64,000 nucleotides of DNA from Streptomyces klenkii (GCF_003626645.1 NZ_RBAM01000004.1:558001-622000); one strand, 5' to 3'; counted from the stretch's first letter, positions 42,289-52,682 are shown. The notes: generated by a model from the letters alone, not told the origin. Numbers and translations are program-made.

Positions 42289-42477
42289 ACCGGAAGCTCC
42301 ACCTCCGGGTAGAACGCCTCCGTAATCACCCGTCCGAGGGACCGTGAGCCAGGGGTGGGCGTGCGATGCTCGGGTAATGGCTCGCTTCTGTCACCATCGA
42401 CGCACACAGCGTGACTGAGGCTTCGAAGCTCGCGCAGCTCCGAACGATCTCCATATGGAACGATTGGACACACGGAC

Positions 42478-43500
42478 ATGGGTCCACATCCCGCGGTCGC
42501 CGCGATACGCCTGGCGGTCCGCCGCGTACTTCACGACGTCCTCACCCCCACCACACCCGAATCCGTCCCCCCCGCCCCCGCAGGTGAGAAGCCGCTCGTC
42601 CTCGTAGCCTGCTCCGGCGGTGCGGACTCGATGGCGCTCGCCTCCGCGCTGGCCTTCGAGGCGCCCCGGCTCGGCATCCGGGCCGGCGGAGTCACCGTCG
42701 ACCACGGCCTCCAGCACGGCTCCGATCTGCGCGCCGCAGAGGTGGCGAGCCGCCTCGCCGCCTTCGACCTCGACCCCGTCGAGGCGCTGACCGTCACCGT
42801 CGGCCGGGACGGCGGGCCCGAAGCCGCCGCCCGCGACGCGCGCTACGCCGCCCTCGACGCCGCCGCCGAGCGGCACGGCGCCGCGGCCGTCCTCCTCGGC
42901 CACACCCGGGACGACCAGGCCGAGACGGTCCTCCTCGGGCTCGCCCGCGGCTCGGGCACCCGCTCCCTCGCCGGCATGGCCGTGACCTCCGGCATCGGCG
43001 GCCGCTACCGCAGGCCCTTCCTCGGCCTCGACCGGCAGACCGCCCGCAAGGCCTGCATGGTCCAGTCCCTCCCCGTCTGGGACGACCCGCACAACGCCGA
43101 CCCGGCCTACACCCGCTCCCGGGTCCGCCACGAAGCCCTCCCCGTCCTGGAGAAGGCCCTCGGCAAGGGCGTGATCGAGGCACTCGCCCGCACGGCCCAG
43201 CTCTCCCGCGACGACGCCGACGCGCTGGACGACTGGGCCGCCGCCGTGGAGCCCTCCGTCCGGGACGACAGCGGCGCCCTGGAGACCGCCAAGCTCTACG
43301 CCCTGCCGCCCGCGGTGCGCCGCCGCGTGCTGCGCCGGGCGGCCATCTCGGCGGGCTCACCGGCCGGTTCGCTCTTCGCCCGGCACATCGAGGAAGTCGA
43401 CCGGCTGATCACCGGATGGCGCGGCCAAGGAGCCATCAATCTGCCCGGGCGGGTCGCGGTCCGCAGGCAGGGTGGCAGACTGGTCCTCCGGCAGGGCTGA
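42478..43500 (+). CDS. tilS: tRNA(Ile)-lysidine synthetase
   Basis: A 340-residue N-type ATP pyrophosphatase. The P-loop SGGADS is at 46-51, [20 protein letters not shown] is the conserved block and [14 protein letters not shown] follows. The enzyme converts C34 of the AUA-reading tRNA-Ile to lysidine. The ATG at 42478 is at an appropriate start. The 189-bp gap upstream holds no gene. It is followed by hpt, the common tilS-hpt-ftsH order. Confidence 0.95.
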   Translation: MGPHPAVAAIRLAVRRVLHDVLTPTTPESVPPAPAGEKPLVLVACSGGADSMALASALAFEAPRLGIRAGGVTVDHGLQHGSDLRAAEVASRLAAFDLDPVEALTVTVGRDGGPEAAARDARYAALDAAAERHGAAAVLLGHTRDDQAETVLLGLARGSGTRSLAGMAVTSGIGGRYRRPFLGLDRQTARKACMVQSLPVWDDPHNADPAYTRSRVRHEALPVLEKALGKGVIEALARTAQLSRDDADALDDWAAAVEPSVRDDSGALETAKLYALPPAVRRRVLRRAAISAGSPAGSLFARHIEEVDRLITGWRGQGAINLPGRVAVRRQGGRLVLRQG

Positions 43501-43575
43501 TTCGAACGGGCACGAACGTCTCGAACGGGCCTCAGCTCGCCGCGGAAATGCCGGACGATCCGTAGACAAGCGAGA

Positions 43576-44139
43576 GTGGCGCGGGTGGACGACAAGGACA
43601 TGGGCACCGACCTCAAGTCGGTGCTCATCACCAAGGAAGAGATCGACGCGAAGCTGGCTGAGCTGGCGGCGAAGATCGACGCGGAGTACGCGGGCAAGGA
43701 CCTGCTGATCGTCGGTGTCCTCAAGGGCGCCGTGATGGTGATGGCCGACCTGGCGCGCGCCCTCTCCAACCCCGTCACGATGGACTGGATGGCCGTGTCC
43801 TCGTACGGCGCGGGCACCCAGTCCTCCGGCGTGGTCCGCATCCTCAAGGACCTCGACACCGACATCAAGGGCAAGGACGTCCTGATCGTCGAGGACATCA
43901 TCGACTCCGGCCTGACTCTTTCGTGGCTGCTGTCGAACCTCGGCTCGCGCGAGCCCGCCTCGCTCAACGTCGTCACCCTCCTGCGCAAGCCGGAGGCGGC
44001 CAAGGTCGCGATCGACGTCAAGTGGGTCGGCTTCGACATCCCCAACGAGTTCGTCGTCGGCTATGGTCTCGACTTCGCCGAGAAGTACCGCAACCTGCCC
44101 TTCGTGGGCACGCTCGCGCCGCACGTCTACGGCGGCTGA
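43576..44139 (+). CDS. hpt: Hypoxanthine-guanine phosphoribosyltransferase
   Basis: A 187-residue type I phosphoribosyltransferase. The PRPP-binding motif is [14 protein letters not shown] and the catalytic loop part is [55 protein letters not shown] is the conserved end. It salvages hypoxanthine and guanine. The GTG at 43576 (or 43585) is the start. It lies 75 nt after tilS and ahead of ftsH. Confidence 0.95.
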   Translation: MARVDDKDMGTDLKSVLITKEEIDAKLAELAAKIDAEYAGKDLLIVGVLKGAVMVMADLARALSNPVTMDWMAVSSYGAGTQSSGVVRILKDLDTDIKGKDVLIVEDIIDSGLTLSWLLSNLGSREPASLNVVTLLRKPEAAKVAIDVKWVGFDIPNEFVVGYGLDFAEKYRNLPFVGTLAPHVYGG

Positions 44140-44294
44140 GCCGGCGGGCCCTCGGAGCGGGCCACCCCGTCCGCCGCGCGGGAACCGAATGACGGTTCCC
44201 GCCGTTGGAGCAGGGTAAGGCGGGTTGGTTGACCGTCTGCAGCGGCGTCGGGAGACAATGCTGGGGTACCGTCCGAAGGTCAGTCTTTTTCAGA

Positions 44295-44315
44295 CTTTCA
44301 AGTCAAGCTTTCAAG
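44295..44315. repeat. Direct repeat in the ftsH upstream region
   Basis: CTTTCAAG occurs at 44295-44302 and 44308-44315 (13-bp period), about 100 bp upstream of the ftsH start. It may be an activator or repressor site; nothing else is seen in the 269-bp gap. Confidence 0.5.
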
Positions 44316-44408
44316 GTCGAGCAGGACACCGTACGCACAGGCACCCCGACCAGGGGCTGGCCGTGCCTCACTGTGGCAGGAGGGACGGGGCGCTTGCGCC
44401 CCGTATGG

Positions 44409-46403
44409 ATGGACGTGAAGCGCTACTTCCGTGGGCCGGTCATGTGGATCGTGCTGGCCGTCCTCGCCGTGGTCGTGTTGATGCAGGTCGTCGGCTCCGG
44501 CGGCGGCTACAAGTCGGTGGACACCAGCCAGGTCGTTAACGCGATCAACAAGGACCTGGTGAAATCGGCCGAGCTGACGACCGGTGACGAGAACAAGATC
44601 AAGGTCGAGCTCAAGGACGGCCAGAAGGTCAAGGGCTCCAGCAAGATCCAGGCGAACTACATCGGCGAGCAGGGCGTTGACATCGCCAAGTCCCTGCAGG
44701 CCAACGCCGAGAAGAACATGATCCCGGAGGGGTACAACGTCTCGACGTCCAAGCAGAACCCGTTCATCGGCGTTCTGCTGTCGTTGCTGCCGTTCGTCCT
44801 CATCGTCGTGGTCTTCCTGTTCCTGATGAACCAGATGCAGGGCGGCGGCTCCCGGGTCATGAACTTCGGGAAGTCCAAGGCCAAGCTCATCACCAAGGAC
44901 ACCCCCAAGACGACCTTCTCCGACGTCGCAGGCGCGGACGAGGCCGTCGAGGAGCTCCACGAGATCAAGGAGTTCCTCCAGGAGCCGGCGAAGTTCCAGG
45001 CCGTCGGCGCCAAGATCCCCAAGGGCGTGCTGCTCTACGGCCCGCCCGGTACGGGCAAGACCCTGCTCGCGCGCGCCGTCGCCGGCGAGGCGGGCGTGCC
45101 CTTCTACTCGATCTCGGGCTCCGACTTCGTCGAGATGTTCGTGGGTGTCGGCGCCTCGCGCGTCCGTGACCTCTTCGAGCAGGCCAAGGCCAACGCCCCG
45201 GCCATCGTCTTCGTCGACGAGATCGACGCGGTCGGCCGCCACCGCGGCGCCGGCCTCGGCGGCGGTCACGACGAGCGCGAGCAGACCCTGAACCAGCTCC
45301 TCGTCGAGATGGACGGCTTCGACGTGAAGGGCGGCGTCATCCTGATCGCCGCCACGAACCGGCCCGACATCCTCGACCCGGCGCTGCTGCGCCCCGGCCG
45401 CTTCGACCGGCAGATCGCCGTCGACCGCCCGGACATGCAGGGCCGTCTGGAGATCCTCAAGGTCCACCAGAAGGGCAAGCCGGTCGCCCCGGACGTCGAC
45501 CTGTCGGCCGTCGCCCGCCGCACCCCCGGCTTCACCGGTGCCGATCTCTCCAACGTGCTGAACGAGGCCGCCCTGCTGACGGCCCGCAGCGACCGGAAGC
45601 TGATCGACAACCACATGCTGGACGAGGCGATCGACCGCGTCGTGGCCGGCCCGCAGAAGCGGACCCGGATCATGAGCGACAAGGAGAAGAAGATCACCGC
45701 GTACCACGAGGGCGGACACGCCCTGGTCGCGGCGGCTTCCCCGAACTCCGACCCGGTGCACAAGATCACGATCCTGTCCCGCGGCCGCGCCCTCGGCTAC
45801 ACCATGGTCCTGCCGGACGAGGACAAGTACTCCACCACGCGCAATGAAATGCTCGACCAGCTGGCGTACATGCTGGGCGGCCGCGCCGCGGAGGAGCTCG
45901 TCTTCCACGACCCGACCACCGGTGCCGCCAACGACATCGAGAAGGCCACGGCCACGGCCCGCGCGATGGTCACGCAGTACGGCATGACCGAGCGCCTCGG
46001 CGCGATCAAGTTCGGCTCCGACAATTCCGAGCCGTTCCTGGGCCGCGAGATGTCGCACCAGCGCGACTACTCGGAAGAGGTCGCCGCCCTGGTCGACGAA
46101 GAGGTCAAGAAGCTCATCGAGACCGCGCACAACGAGGCGTGGGAGATCCTCGTCGAGAACCGCGACGTCCTCGACAACCTGGTTCTGGCCCTCCTGGAGA
46201 AGGAGACGCTGAACAAGGAGGAGATCGCCGAGGTCTTCAAGCACATCGTGAAGCGCCCGGCCCGCCCGGCGTGGACCGGCTCCTCGCGCCGTACGCCCTC
46301 CACCCGCCCGCCGGTGCTCTCCCCCAAGGAGCTCGCCCCGAGCAATGGTGGCCAGGCCGTCGAGCAGGCCGGCCTCCCGGACGACACCCGGCCGGAGAGC
46401 TGA
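44409..46403 (+). CDS. ftsH: ATP-dependent zinc metalloprotease FtsH
   Basis: A 664-residue membrane-bound AAA+ protease. TM1 is at 11-28 and TM2 at about 120-140. Walker A GPPGTGKT is at 211-218, Walker B IVFVDEID about 266-273 and the zinc motif HEGGH at 433-437. The C-terminal tail (from about 610) is Pro/Ser-rich and low complexity. It degrades misfolded membrane proteins and SecY-type substrates. The ATG at 44409 matches the family start [13 protein letters not shown]; the longer frame upstream is not credible. A strong terminator follows. Confidence 0.97.
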   Translation: MDVKRYFRGPVMWIVLAVLAVVVLMQVVGSGGGYKSVDTSQVVNAINKDLVKSAELTTGDENKIKVELKDGQKVKGSSKIQANYIGEQGVDIAKSLQANAEKNMIPEGYNVSTSKQNPFIGVLLSLLPFVLIVVVFLFLMNQMQGGGSRVMNFGKSKAKLITKDTPKTTFSDVAGADEAVEELHEIKEFLQEPAKFQAVGAKIPKGVLLYGPPGTGKTLLARAVAGEAGVPFYSISGSDFVEMFVGVGASRVRDLFEQAKANAPAIVFVDEIDAVGRHRGAGLGGGHDEREQTLNQLLVEMDGFDVKGGVILIAATNRPDILDPALLRPGRFDRQIAVDRPDMQGRLEILKVHQKGKPVAPDVDLSAVARRTPGFTGADLSNVLNEAALLTARSDRKLIDNHMLDEAIDRVVAGPQKRTRIMSDKEKKITAYHEGGHALVAAASPNSDPVHKITILSRGRALGYTMVLPDEDKYSTTRNEMLDQLAYMLGGRAAEELVFHDPTTGAANDIEKATATARAMVTQYGMTERLGAIKFGSDNSEPFLGREMSHQRDYSEEVAALVDEEVKKLIETAHNEAWEILVENRDVLDNLVLALLEKETLNKEEIAEVFKHIVKRPARPAWTGSSRRTPSTRPPVLSPKELAPSNGGQAVEQAGLPDDTRPES

Positions 46404-46466
46404 TTCCGGCCGGTTCGGACGGATAGCCCGCAAGGCTCACGGGCCCCGCACCGCAGGGCCCGGAAT

Positions 46467-46510
46467 GGATGCCGCGTTCCCCAGGTTTTAGCCTGGGGAA
46501 CGCGGCATCC
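46467..46510. terminator. Perfect 19-bp-arm terminator after ftsH
   Basis: Arms 46467-46485 and 46492-46510, loop TTTTAG, followed by CGTTTA. It separates ftsH from folE, which therefore needs its own promoter or read-through. Confidence 0.85.
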
Positions 46511-46564
46511 CGTTTATCCGGGCGGTGCCGGTTGGCACGTACGTACGAGAGAACGAGGCACTCC

Positions 46565-47170
46565 ATGACCGACCCGGTGACGCTGGACGCCGAGCGGAGC
46601 GTCGGCGCATTCGACGAGAAGCGCGCCGAGAACGCGGTGCGGGAGCTGTTGCTCGCCGTGGGCGAGGACCCGGACCGGGAGGGCCTGCGGGAGACGCCGG
46701 CGCGGGTGGCGCGCGCGTACAAGGAGATATTCGCGGGCCTCTGGCAGGAGCCGGAGGACGTGCTGACCACGACGTTCGACCTCGGTCACGACGAGATGGT
46801 GCTCGTGCGCGACATCGAGGTCTACAGCACGTGCGAGCACCACCTGGTGCCGTTCCACGGCGTGGCGCACGTCGGGTACATCCCGTCGACCAGCGGGAAG
46901 ATCACCGGCCTGTCGAAGCTGGCCCGCCTCGTGGACGTCTACGCCCGCCGGCCGCAGGTCCAGGAGCGGCTCACCACGCAGATCGCGGACTCGCTGATGG
47001 AGATCCTGGAGCCGCGGGGCGTGGTCGTGGTCATCGAGTGCGAGCACATGTGCATGTCGATGCGGGGCATCCGCAAGCCCGGCGCGAAGACGCTGACCTC
47101 GGCGGTCCGGGGCCAGCTGCGGGATCCCGCGACGCGCGCGGAGGCGATGAGCCTCATCATGGCGCGCTGA
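46565..47170 (+). CDS. folE: GTP cyclohydrolase I
   Basis: A 201-residue enzyme of the homodecameric FolE type. The zinc ligands are Cys and His in [13 protein letters not shown] and Cys in [38 protein letters not shown] is also conserved. It makes dihydroneopterin triphosphate, the first folate step, feeding folP, folB and folK downstream. The ATG at 46565 starts [12 protein letters not shown]. Confidence 0.96.
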   Translation: MTDPVTLDAERSVGAFDEKRAENAVRELLLAVGEDPDREGLRETPARVARAYKEIFAGLWQEPEDVLTTTFDLGHDEMVLVRDIEVYSTCEHHLVPFHGVAHVGYIPSTSGKITGLSKLARLVDVYARRPQVQERLTTQIADSLMEILEPRGVVVVIECEHMCMSMRGIRKPGAKTLTSAVRGQLRDPATRAEAMSLIMAR

Positions 47171-47189
47171 CCTTCCGGGCCGACGAAAA

Positions 47190-47242
47190 GGGCCCGCCCT
47201 GAGGCGGGCCCGCAAGGGGCCCGCGCCCCATAAGGGGCGCGG
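47190..47242. terminator. Two hairpins; second matches a common Streptomyces intergenic element
   Basis: Hairpin 1: GGGCCCGCC / GGCGGGCCC (47190-47198, 47203-47211). Hairpin 2: CCGCGCCCC / GGGGCGCGG (47221-47229, 47234-47242) followed by GGAACTGCGCG. From memory, the latter (GCGCCCC..GGGGCGCGGGGAACTGCGCG) is a widespread Streptomyces intergenic repeat. It terminates folE and the convergent esterase gene. Confidence 0.7.
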
Positions 47243-47306
47243 GGAACTGCGCGCTCAGCCGAAGGCGACCCGCAGTCGGGTCACCCGGCGAGCCGGCGGC
47301 AAGCCA

Positions 47307-48416
47307 CTACGCGCTCAGCCGGCTGCCCATCCACTTCAGCGTCGGGTTCAGCTCACGACGCCACGTGTTGAAGTTGTGACCGCCCGTGTCCAGGATGATC
47401 GACGAGACCCGGGCCGGAGCCTTGATGCTGTCGATGAACTTCAGGGTGTCCTTGTAGTTGTGCTCGCCCTGCTTGCTGGTGGTCACCAGCAGCGAGACGG
47501 GCGGCATGCCCTTGTTCTTCAGCCGCCACAGCAGGTCGTTCTCGTTCTCCAGCTTCTTGCTGCCGCCGAAGAGCGAGCCCGTCGTCGGGTCCTGCGGGGC
47601 CTTGTAGTAGCCGGAGAGCGCGGCCGCGGCGCTGTACGCGTCCGGGTGGCGCATGGCGATCTTCAGCGCGCAGTAGCCGCCGGTGGAGTCGCCGATCATG
47701 CCCCAGTTCGCGGCCTTGTCGCCGACGCGGTAGTGCTGGGCGACGGCGTTGCGCAGGTCCTTGGTGAAGAAGGTCTCGGCCTGCGGGCCGTTCGGTATGT
47801 CCATGCACTCGGTGTCGCGCTGGCCGACGATGGACGGACGCATCATCACCAGGACGGTGGGCTGCATCTTCTTGTCCTTGCTCAGCTTGTGCGCGCGGAC
47901 GGGGTAGTCGAGCCCTTTGATGAGCGCCTCGGCGGTGCCCGGATAGCCGGTCAGGACGACGGAGGCGGGAAACTTGCGGTTCGCGTACTCCGGCTGGAAG
48001 TACTCCGGCGGCAGGTAGACGTACGCCGGGCCGTTGATCTTGGATTCGACGCCCGCGACCTGGATCTTCTCGATCTTTCCGCCGACGCGCGGGACGTTGC
48101 CGCGGGGCACCTTGACGGCCTGGGTGTTCACGACCTGCAGCCGCTTGCCGCTGGCGGCGTGGTCGACGACCACGCCCTCCTCCTTGACCTGACCGAAGAG
48201 GTCGGCCCAGGAGCCGTAGAAGCCGAAGGACTGGTTGGCCCAGAGACCGATCGCTGCGAACAGGGTGAGCTGCGTGGCCAGCATCATGCCCACCCTGCCG
48301 AGTATGGAGCCCACGCTCCGTTTGCCCAGGCGTGGCCAGAGCCAGATGGTCAACGCGAAGAGCACTATCGCAGCCGCGATGGCAAGCAGCAGAACTGCCA
48401 TGCTGGTGAGACCCAT
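47307..48416 (-). CDS. Membrane-anchored alpha/beta-hydrolase-fold (esterase D/antigen 85-like) protein
   Basis: A 369-residue protein. Two N-terminal helices (SMAVLLLAIAAAIVLFALTIWLW and MMLATQLTLFAAIGLWA) anchor an extracytoplasmic esterase-fold domain. The nucleophile elbow is IGDSTGGYCALK, VYLPPEYFQPEYANRKFPASVVLTGYPG is the typical N-terminal strand, and LDTGGHNFNTWR carries the late His. The family (Pfam esterase) includes antigen 85-like acyltransferases, but Streptomyces lack mycolates, so the substrate is unknown. It is divergent from the MprF-like gene. Confidence 0.87.
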   Translation of the reverse strand: MGLTSMAVLLLAIAAAIVLFALTIWLWPRLGKRSVGSILGRVGMMLATQLTLFAAIGLWANQSFGFYGSWADLFGQVKEEGVVVDHAASGKRLQVVNTQAVKVPRGNVPRVGGKIEKIQVAGVESKINGPAYVYLPPEYFQPEYANRKFPASVVLTGYPGTAEALIKGLDYPVRAHKLSKDKKMQPTVLVMMRPSIVGQRDTECMDIPNGPQAETFFTKDLRNAVAQHYRVGDKAANWGMIGDSTGGYCALKIAMRHPDAYSAAAALSGYYKAPQDPTTGSLFGGSKKLENENDLLWRLKNKGMPPVSLLVTTSKQGEHNYKDTLKFIDSIKAPARVSSIILDTGGHNFNTWRRELNPTLKWMGSRLSA

Positions 48417-48586
48417 GAGGTGCTTTCTGCCGAGGCGACCCGGCGCCGAGTCGCGGAATGGTTACGTCTTTCCGGGCTCGGCCCCCCGCGGAACCTCAAC
48501 CCCGAAACCGTCGTCCTACAGGGCGCACATTGTCCGGGCGCTGCCGCCGCATGGCGCAGGTCCACTCGACAGGACGACGGGAAGAG

Positions 48587-50440
48587 ATGTCTGTCAGGGT
48601 AGATGGCAAAAAGTCCGATGGGGTTCCCGAGGGAACCAAGCGACTGTCGAGGCTTGCGCGTATCGTCAGAGGGCCCAAGCCCGAGAACGTGCCTGCCGTC
48701 GTGGGAACGGTCGCCGCTCTCATCGGCCTGGTGGACGTCCTTGCCGGGGTGGTTCCGCGGTTCCGCTGGAGCAAGGTCCACAGCCTCGCCGAGGTGCTGC
48801 CCGGCTCGGTGACGCAGCTCGCCGCCGCCGGCTCGATCATCGTCGGCGTCCTCCTGCTGCTGCTGGCCCACGCCCTCAAGCGGGCCAAGCAGCGCGCCTG
48901 GCTCGCCGCCGTGGTGCTGCTGCCCATCGGCGCGGCCGCGCAGCTCGTCTACCGCCACTCCTACATCGGCGCGATCCTGTCGCTGCTGCTCTTCATCTAC
49001 CTCGTGTGGCACAAGAGCTCCTTCTACGCGCTCCCGGACCCGCGCAGCCGCTGGAAGGTCGCGGCCAACTTCGTGCTGATGGGCGCGTTCAGCTTCGGCC
49101 TCGGCTGGGTGATCGTCGGCTCGCACCCGGACCAGATGATCGGCGACCCGCCGGTGATCGAGCAGATCGAGCACGTGATCTGGGGCCTCTTCGGCTTCGA
49201 GGGCTCGATCCGCTACACCGATCACGTCGACTACACCGTCGGCTACTCCCTGGGCGCCCTCGGCCTGCTGACCGTCGCCACCACCGCCTACCTGGCCTTC
49301 ATGCCGGCGTACCCGGCGGCCGTCCTCACCGAGGAGGACGAGGACAAGCTGCGCGAGCTGCTCGCCAAGCACGGCGCCCGCGACTCGCTGGGCCACTTCG
49401 CGCTGCGCCGCGACAAGAGCGCCGTCTTCTCGCCCTCCGGCAAGGCGGCCGTCTCCTACCGCGTCGTCTCCGGCGTCATGCTCGCGAGCGGTGACCCGAT
49501 CGGTGACGTCGAGGCCTGGCCGGGCGCGATCGAGCAGTTCATGTCGCTGGCCAAGCGCCACTCCTGGACGCCCGCCGTCGCCGGGTGCAGCGAGACCGGC
49601 GGCGAGGTGTGGACCCGCGAGACCGGGCTCGACGCCCTGGAGATGGGTGACGAGGCCATCGTGGAGGTGGCCGACTTCTCCCTGACCGGCCGGTCCATGC
49701 GCAACGTCCGCCAGATGGTCAAGCGCATCGAGCGCAACGGCTACAGCACCAAGGTGCGCCGCGTCGGCGACCTCTCCCCGGAGGAGCTGGAGGCCGTCCA
49801 GAAGGCGGCCAACGCCTGGCGCGACACCGAGGACGAGCGCGGCTTCTCGATGGCCCTGGGCCGCATCGGCGACCCGAAGGACCTGGACGCCATCATCGCG
49901 ACGGCCCACAAGGACCCGGAGGAGGGCGAGGACTGCCCGTTCGGCGACCTCCGCGCCATGCAGCACTACGTGCCGTGGGGCCCGGACGGCAGCTCGCTGG
50001 AGCTCATGCGCCGCGACCGCAGCGCGGACCCGGGCATGAACGAGCTCCTGATCGTCGCCTTCCTCCAGGCCGCGCCCGAGCTCAAGGTCAAGCGCCTGTC
50101 GCTGAACTTCGCGTTCTTCCGCTCCGCCCTGGAGCGCGGCGGCAAGCTGGGCGCCGGCCCGGTCGTGCGCATCCAGCGCTCGGTGCTGGTCTTCCTCTCG
50201 CGCTGGTTCCAGATCGAGTCGCTCTACAAGTTCAACGAGAAGTTCCGGCCGCGCTGGGAGCCCCGCTTCATCGTCTTCCCGAACAGCCGCGACCTGCCCC
50301 GCATCGGCTTCGCCATGATGCAGGCGGAGGGCTTCCTGGAGCTGCCGCGCCTGCTGCGCCGCCGCCCCGCCCCGCCGAAGGACGTCCTGGACGACGCGGA
50401 CGAGCAGGTTTCGGCCACGGAGGTCACGCGCGCGGCGTGA
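48587..50440 (+). CDS. MprF-like phosphatidylglycerol lysyltransferase-domain protein
   Basis: A 617-residue integral membrane protein. About seven N-terminal helices (residues 30-270) precede a cytosolic GNAT-like DUF2156 domain: RELLAKHGARDSLGHFALRRDKSAVFSPSGKAAVSYRVVSGVMLASGDPIG opens it, and later ADFSLTGRSMRNVRQMVKRIERNGYS and MNELLIVAFLQAAPELKVKRLSLNFAFFRSALERG are typical. Such proteins aminoacylate lipids or other acceptors. The ATG at 48587 lies within a longer open frame. Lysine specificity is not shown here. Confidence 0.9.
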   Translation: MSVRVDGKKSDGVPEGTKRLSRLARIVRGPKPENVPAVVGTVAALIGLVDVLAGVVPRFRWSKVHSLAEVLPGSVTQLAAAGSIIVGVLLLLLAHALKRAKQRAWLAAVVLLPIGAAAQLVYRHSYIGAILSLLLFIYLVWHKSSFYALPDPRSRWKVAANFVLMGAFSFGLGWVIVGSHPDQMIGDPPVIEQIEHVIWGLFGFEGSIRYTDHVDYTVGYSLGALGLLTVATTAYLAFMPAYPAAVLTEEDEDKLRELLAKHGARDSLGHFALRRDKSAVFSPSGKAAVSYRVVSGVMLASGDPIGDVEAWPGAIEQFMSLAKRHSWTPAVAGCSETGGEVWTRETGLDALEMGDEAIVEVADFSLTGRSMRNVRQMVKRIERNGYSTKVRRVGDLSPEELEAVQKAANAWRDTEDERGFSMALGRIGDPKDLDAIIATAHKDPEEGEDCPFGDLRAMQHYVPWGPDGSSLELMRRDRSADPGMNELLIVAFLQAAPELKVKRLSLNFAFFRSALERGGKLGAGPVVRIQRSVLVFLSRWFQIESLYKFNEKFRPRWEPRFIVFPNSRDLPRIGFAMMQAEGFLELPRLLRRRPAPPKDVLDDADEQVSATEVTRAA

Positions 50441-50487
50441 GCGCCCCGCGAGCGCGCCGTGGTGATCCCGCTGAACGCACGTGCGGC

Positions 50488-50520
50488 AGTGCCCCCGACC
50501 GGCTTCCGGTCGGGGGCACT
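50488..50520. terminator. 15-bp-arm terminator
   Basis: Exact arms 50488-50502 and 50506-50520, 3-nt loop, followed by CCTCTTTA. It closes the MprF-like transcript. Confidence 0.85.
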
Positions 50521-50538
50521 CCTCTTTACGGCACGCCC

Positions 50539-50544
50539 TAGGCT
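50539..50544 (+). promoter_or_regulatory. Probable -10 of folP (leaderless)
   Basis: TAGGCT ends 6 nt before the folP ATG at 50551; no ribosome site. Confidence 0.5.
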
Positions 50545-50550
50545 GGACCC

Positions 50551-51513
50551 ATGAGTACCTTGCGCGGTCGTCCCGGGCCCGTCGGTCTGCCGGAGTGGAA
50601 TCGCTGTGCGGTGATGGGCGTCGTCAACGTCACGCCGGACTCGTTCTCCGACGGCGGGCGCTGGTTCGACACCGAACTCGCGGTCAAGCGCGGGCTGGAC
50701 CTCATCGCGGGCGGCGCGGACCTGGTCGACGTGGGCGGCGAGTCCACCCGGCCCGGCGCCTCGCGGGTCGACGAGGGCGAGGAGCTGCGCCGGGTCGTGC
50801 CGGTGGTCCGCGAGCTGGTGGCCGAGGGGGCCGTGGTGTCGGTGGACACCATGCGGGCCTCGGTCGCGGAGGCGGCCGTGGAGGCCGGGGCGACGCTGGT
50901 CAACGACGTGAGCGGCGGCCTCGCCGACCCGGCGATGGTGCCCGTCGTGGCCACGGCCCGGGTGCCCTTCGTGGTGATGCACTGGCGCGGCTTCAGCGCC
51001 GACATGAACAACCGGGCCGTCTACGGCGACGTGGTCGGCGAGGTCCTCGCCGAGCTGCGGCAGCGGCTGGACGCCGTGGTCGAGGGCGGCGTCGACCCGG
51101 ACCGGCTCGTCGTGGACCCGGGCCTGGGCTTCGCGAAGACCGCCGCGCACGACCTCGCGCTGGTCGCGGGCCTGGGCCGGCTGCGCCGGGAGCTGGGACT
51201 GCCGATGCTGGTGGCGGCCTCCCGCAAGCGCTTCCTCGGCCGGGTGCTGGCCGGGCCGGAGGGCGAGCCGCCGCCGGCCCGGGAGCGGGACGCCGCGACG
51301 GCCGCGGTCTCGGCGCTCGCGGCGCGCGAGGGCGCGTGGGCGGTGCGGGTGCACGAGGTGCGGGCCAGCGCGGATGCGGTGCGCGTGGTGCGGGCGGTGC
51401 AGGAGGCCGCGGAGTCCTCGGAGTCCTCGGAGTCCGAGGAGATGGCCGAGGTCGCGGAGGCGGCGCGGGTGGCGGGTGCGGCGGGCGCGTCGGGCGCCGA
51501 GGGGGGCATGTGA
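50551..51513 (+). CDS. folP: Dihydropteroate synthase
   Basis: A 320-residue TIM-barrel enzyme. Signatures: VMGVVNVTPDSFSDGG (first pterin loop), GADLVDVGGESTRPGA, NDVSGG and VVMHWRG, and LVAASRKRF. It joins pABA to dihydropterin diphosphate. The C-terminal 40 residues are an Ala/Glu/Ser tail, unusual for FolP. The stop overlaps the NTF2-like gene by GTGA, so both are coupled. Confidence 0.96.
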   Translation: MSTLRGRPGPVGLPEWNRCAVMGVVNVTPDSFSDGGRWFDTELAVKRGLDLIAGGADLVDVGGESTRPGASRVDEGEELRRVVPVVRELVAEGAVVSVDTMRASVAEAAVEAGATLVNDVSGGLADPAMVPVVATARVPFVVMHWRGFSADMNNRAVYGDVVGEVLAELRQRLDAVVEGGVDPDRLVVDPGLGFAKTAAHDLALVAGLGRLRRELGLPMLVAASRKRFLGRVLAGPEGEPPPARERDAATAAVSALAAREGAWAVRVHEVRASADAVRVVRAVQEAAESSESSESEEMAEVAEAARVAGAAGASGAEGGM

Positions 51514-52010
51514 GCACTGCCCGTACGGACAGCGAGCAGGTCGAGCTGGCGAACACCGCGCTGTACGAGGCGGTGGAGCGCGGCGACACGGCCGCGATGG
51601 GCCGGCTGTGGCTGGACGACCCGGACGCCGAGGTGTCGTGCGTCCACCCGGGGTGGCCGGTGCTGCGCGGGCGCAGCGAGGTGCTCCGCTCGTACGCGCT
51701 GATCATGGCGAGTACGGACTACATCCAGTTCTTCCTGACCGATGTCGAGGTGGCGGTCGCCGGTGACACGGCCCTCGTGACCTGCACGGAGAACATCCTC
51801 AGCGGCGGCCCGGCCGAGGAGGAGGGCGAGCTGGGGCCGCTCGTCGGCCAGCTGGTCGTGGCGACGAACGCGTTCCGGCGCGTCGGCGAGGAGTGGAAGG
51901 TGTGGTCGCACCACGGCTCGCCGGTGCTCGCCGGGCGCGACGAGGAGGACGACGACGAGGACGGCGCTACCGGCGGGAACGGCGGGGCGGACGGCATTCC
52001 GGGGGCGTGA
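51510..52010 (+). CDS. NTF2/SnoaL-like protein
   Basis: A 166-residue protein of the NTF2-like fold: VELANTALYEAVERGDTAAMGRLW, EVSCVHPGWPVLRGRSEVLRSYALIM and a C-terminal strand NAFRRVGEEWKVWSHHGSP, with an acidic Asp/Glu-rich tail. It overlaps folP by 4 nt (GTGA) and is therefore co-translated within the folate cluster. A role in folate synthesis is suggested only by position. Confidence 0.88.
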   Translation: MSTARTDSEQVELANTALYEAVERGDTAAMGRLWLDDPDAEVSCVHPGWPVLRGRSEVLRSYALIMASTDYIQFFLTDVEVAVAGDTALVTCTENILSGGPAEEEGELGPLVGQLVVATNAFRRVGEEWKVWSHHGSPVLAGRDEEDDDEDGATGGNGGADGIPGA

Positions 52011-52322
52011 CGTATCTCGCGTTGCGCCGTGCTTCGCGTGGGGCTGCCGGGCGTCAGCGCGGCGGGCCCTCACCACTCGTTCGGGCTGCTGGGCGGGCGG
52101 GTAGGGGTGGGGCACCGGGTGTGCGGGTAAGCGCGGCGGAAGTCGTGGCCGGCCGGGCACGGCGGGTGCCCGAATGGGCCGGAAGTATGCAGAAGTATCC
52201 GTAAATGTGTGCAGGAATCCCTAGCGTCCGTGTGCGAGCGCTGTCGGTGCTCGCAGGTAGATTCGACGTGGGTACCGGGCATCGGAGGTGCCCCCGTCCG
52301 ACGACCAGCAGGAGTGATTCGT

Positions 52323-52682
52323 GTGGATCGTGTCGCGCTGCGCGGCCTGAAGGCCCGTGGGCACCACGGCGTGTTCCCCCGGGAGCGCGAGGAGGGCCAG
52401 ACCTTCATCGTGGACCTCGTCCTGAGCCTGGACACCCGGCCCGCCGCCGCCTCCGACGACCTCACGAAGACCGTGCACTACGGCGTCGTCGCGGAGGAAG
52501 TGGTCGATATCGTCCAGGGTGAGCCCGTCGATCTCATCGAGACCCTGGCCGAGCGAATCGCCCAGAACTGCCTCAAGCACGATGCGGTGCGCGAGGTGGA
52601 GGTGACCGTCCACAAGCCGGACGCCCCCATCACCGTGCCCTTTGACGATGTGACGATCACTATTACGCGGAGCCGAGTATGA
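52323..52682 (+). CDS. folB: Dihydroneopterin aldolase
   Basis: A 119-residue aldolase. Conserved: VALRGLKARGHHGVFPREREEGQTFIVDLVL, with the catalytic Glu in REREEGQ and a Lys near VTVHKPDAPI. It forms 6-hydroxymethyl-dihydropterin. The GTG at 52323 has AGGAG 8 nt upstream. The stop overlaps folK by ATGA. Confidence 0.94.
   Translation: MDRVALRGLKARGHHGVFPREREEGQTFIVDLVLSLDTRPAAASDDLTKTVHYGVVAEEVVDIVQGEPVDLIETLAERIAQNCLKHDAVREVEVTVHKPDAPITVPFDDVTITITRSRV

Noticed and set aside
44205..44408. 68-residue N-terminal extension of FtsH
   Set aside because: It is not FtsH-like and has no credible start; the family begins [10 protein letters not shown].
47190..47242. Hairpins after folE as a riboswitch
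   Set aside because: They form simple GC-rich stems at the end of convergent genes and match a common intergenic repeat.
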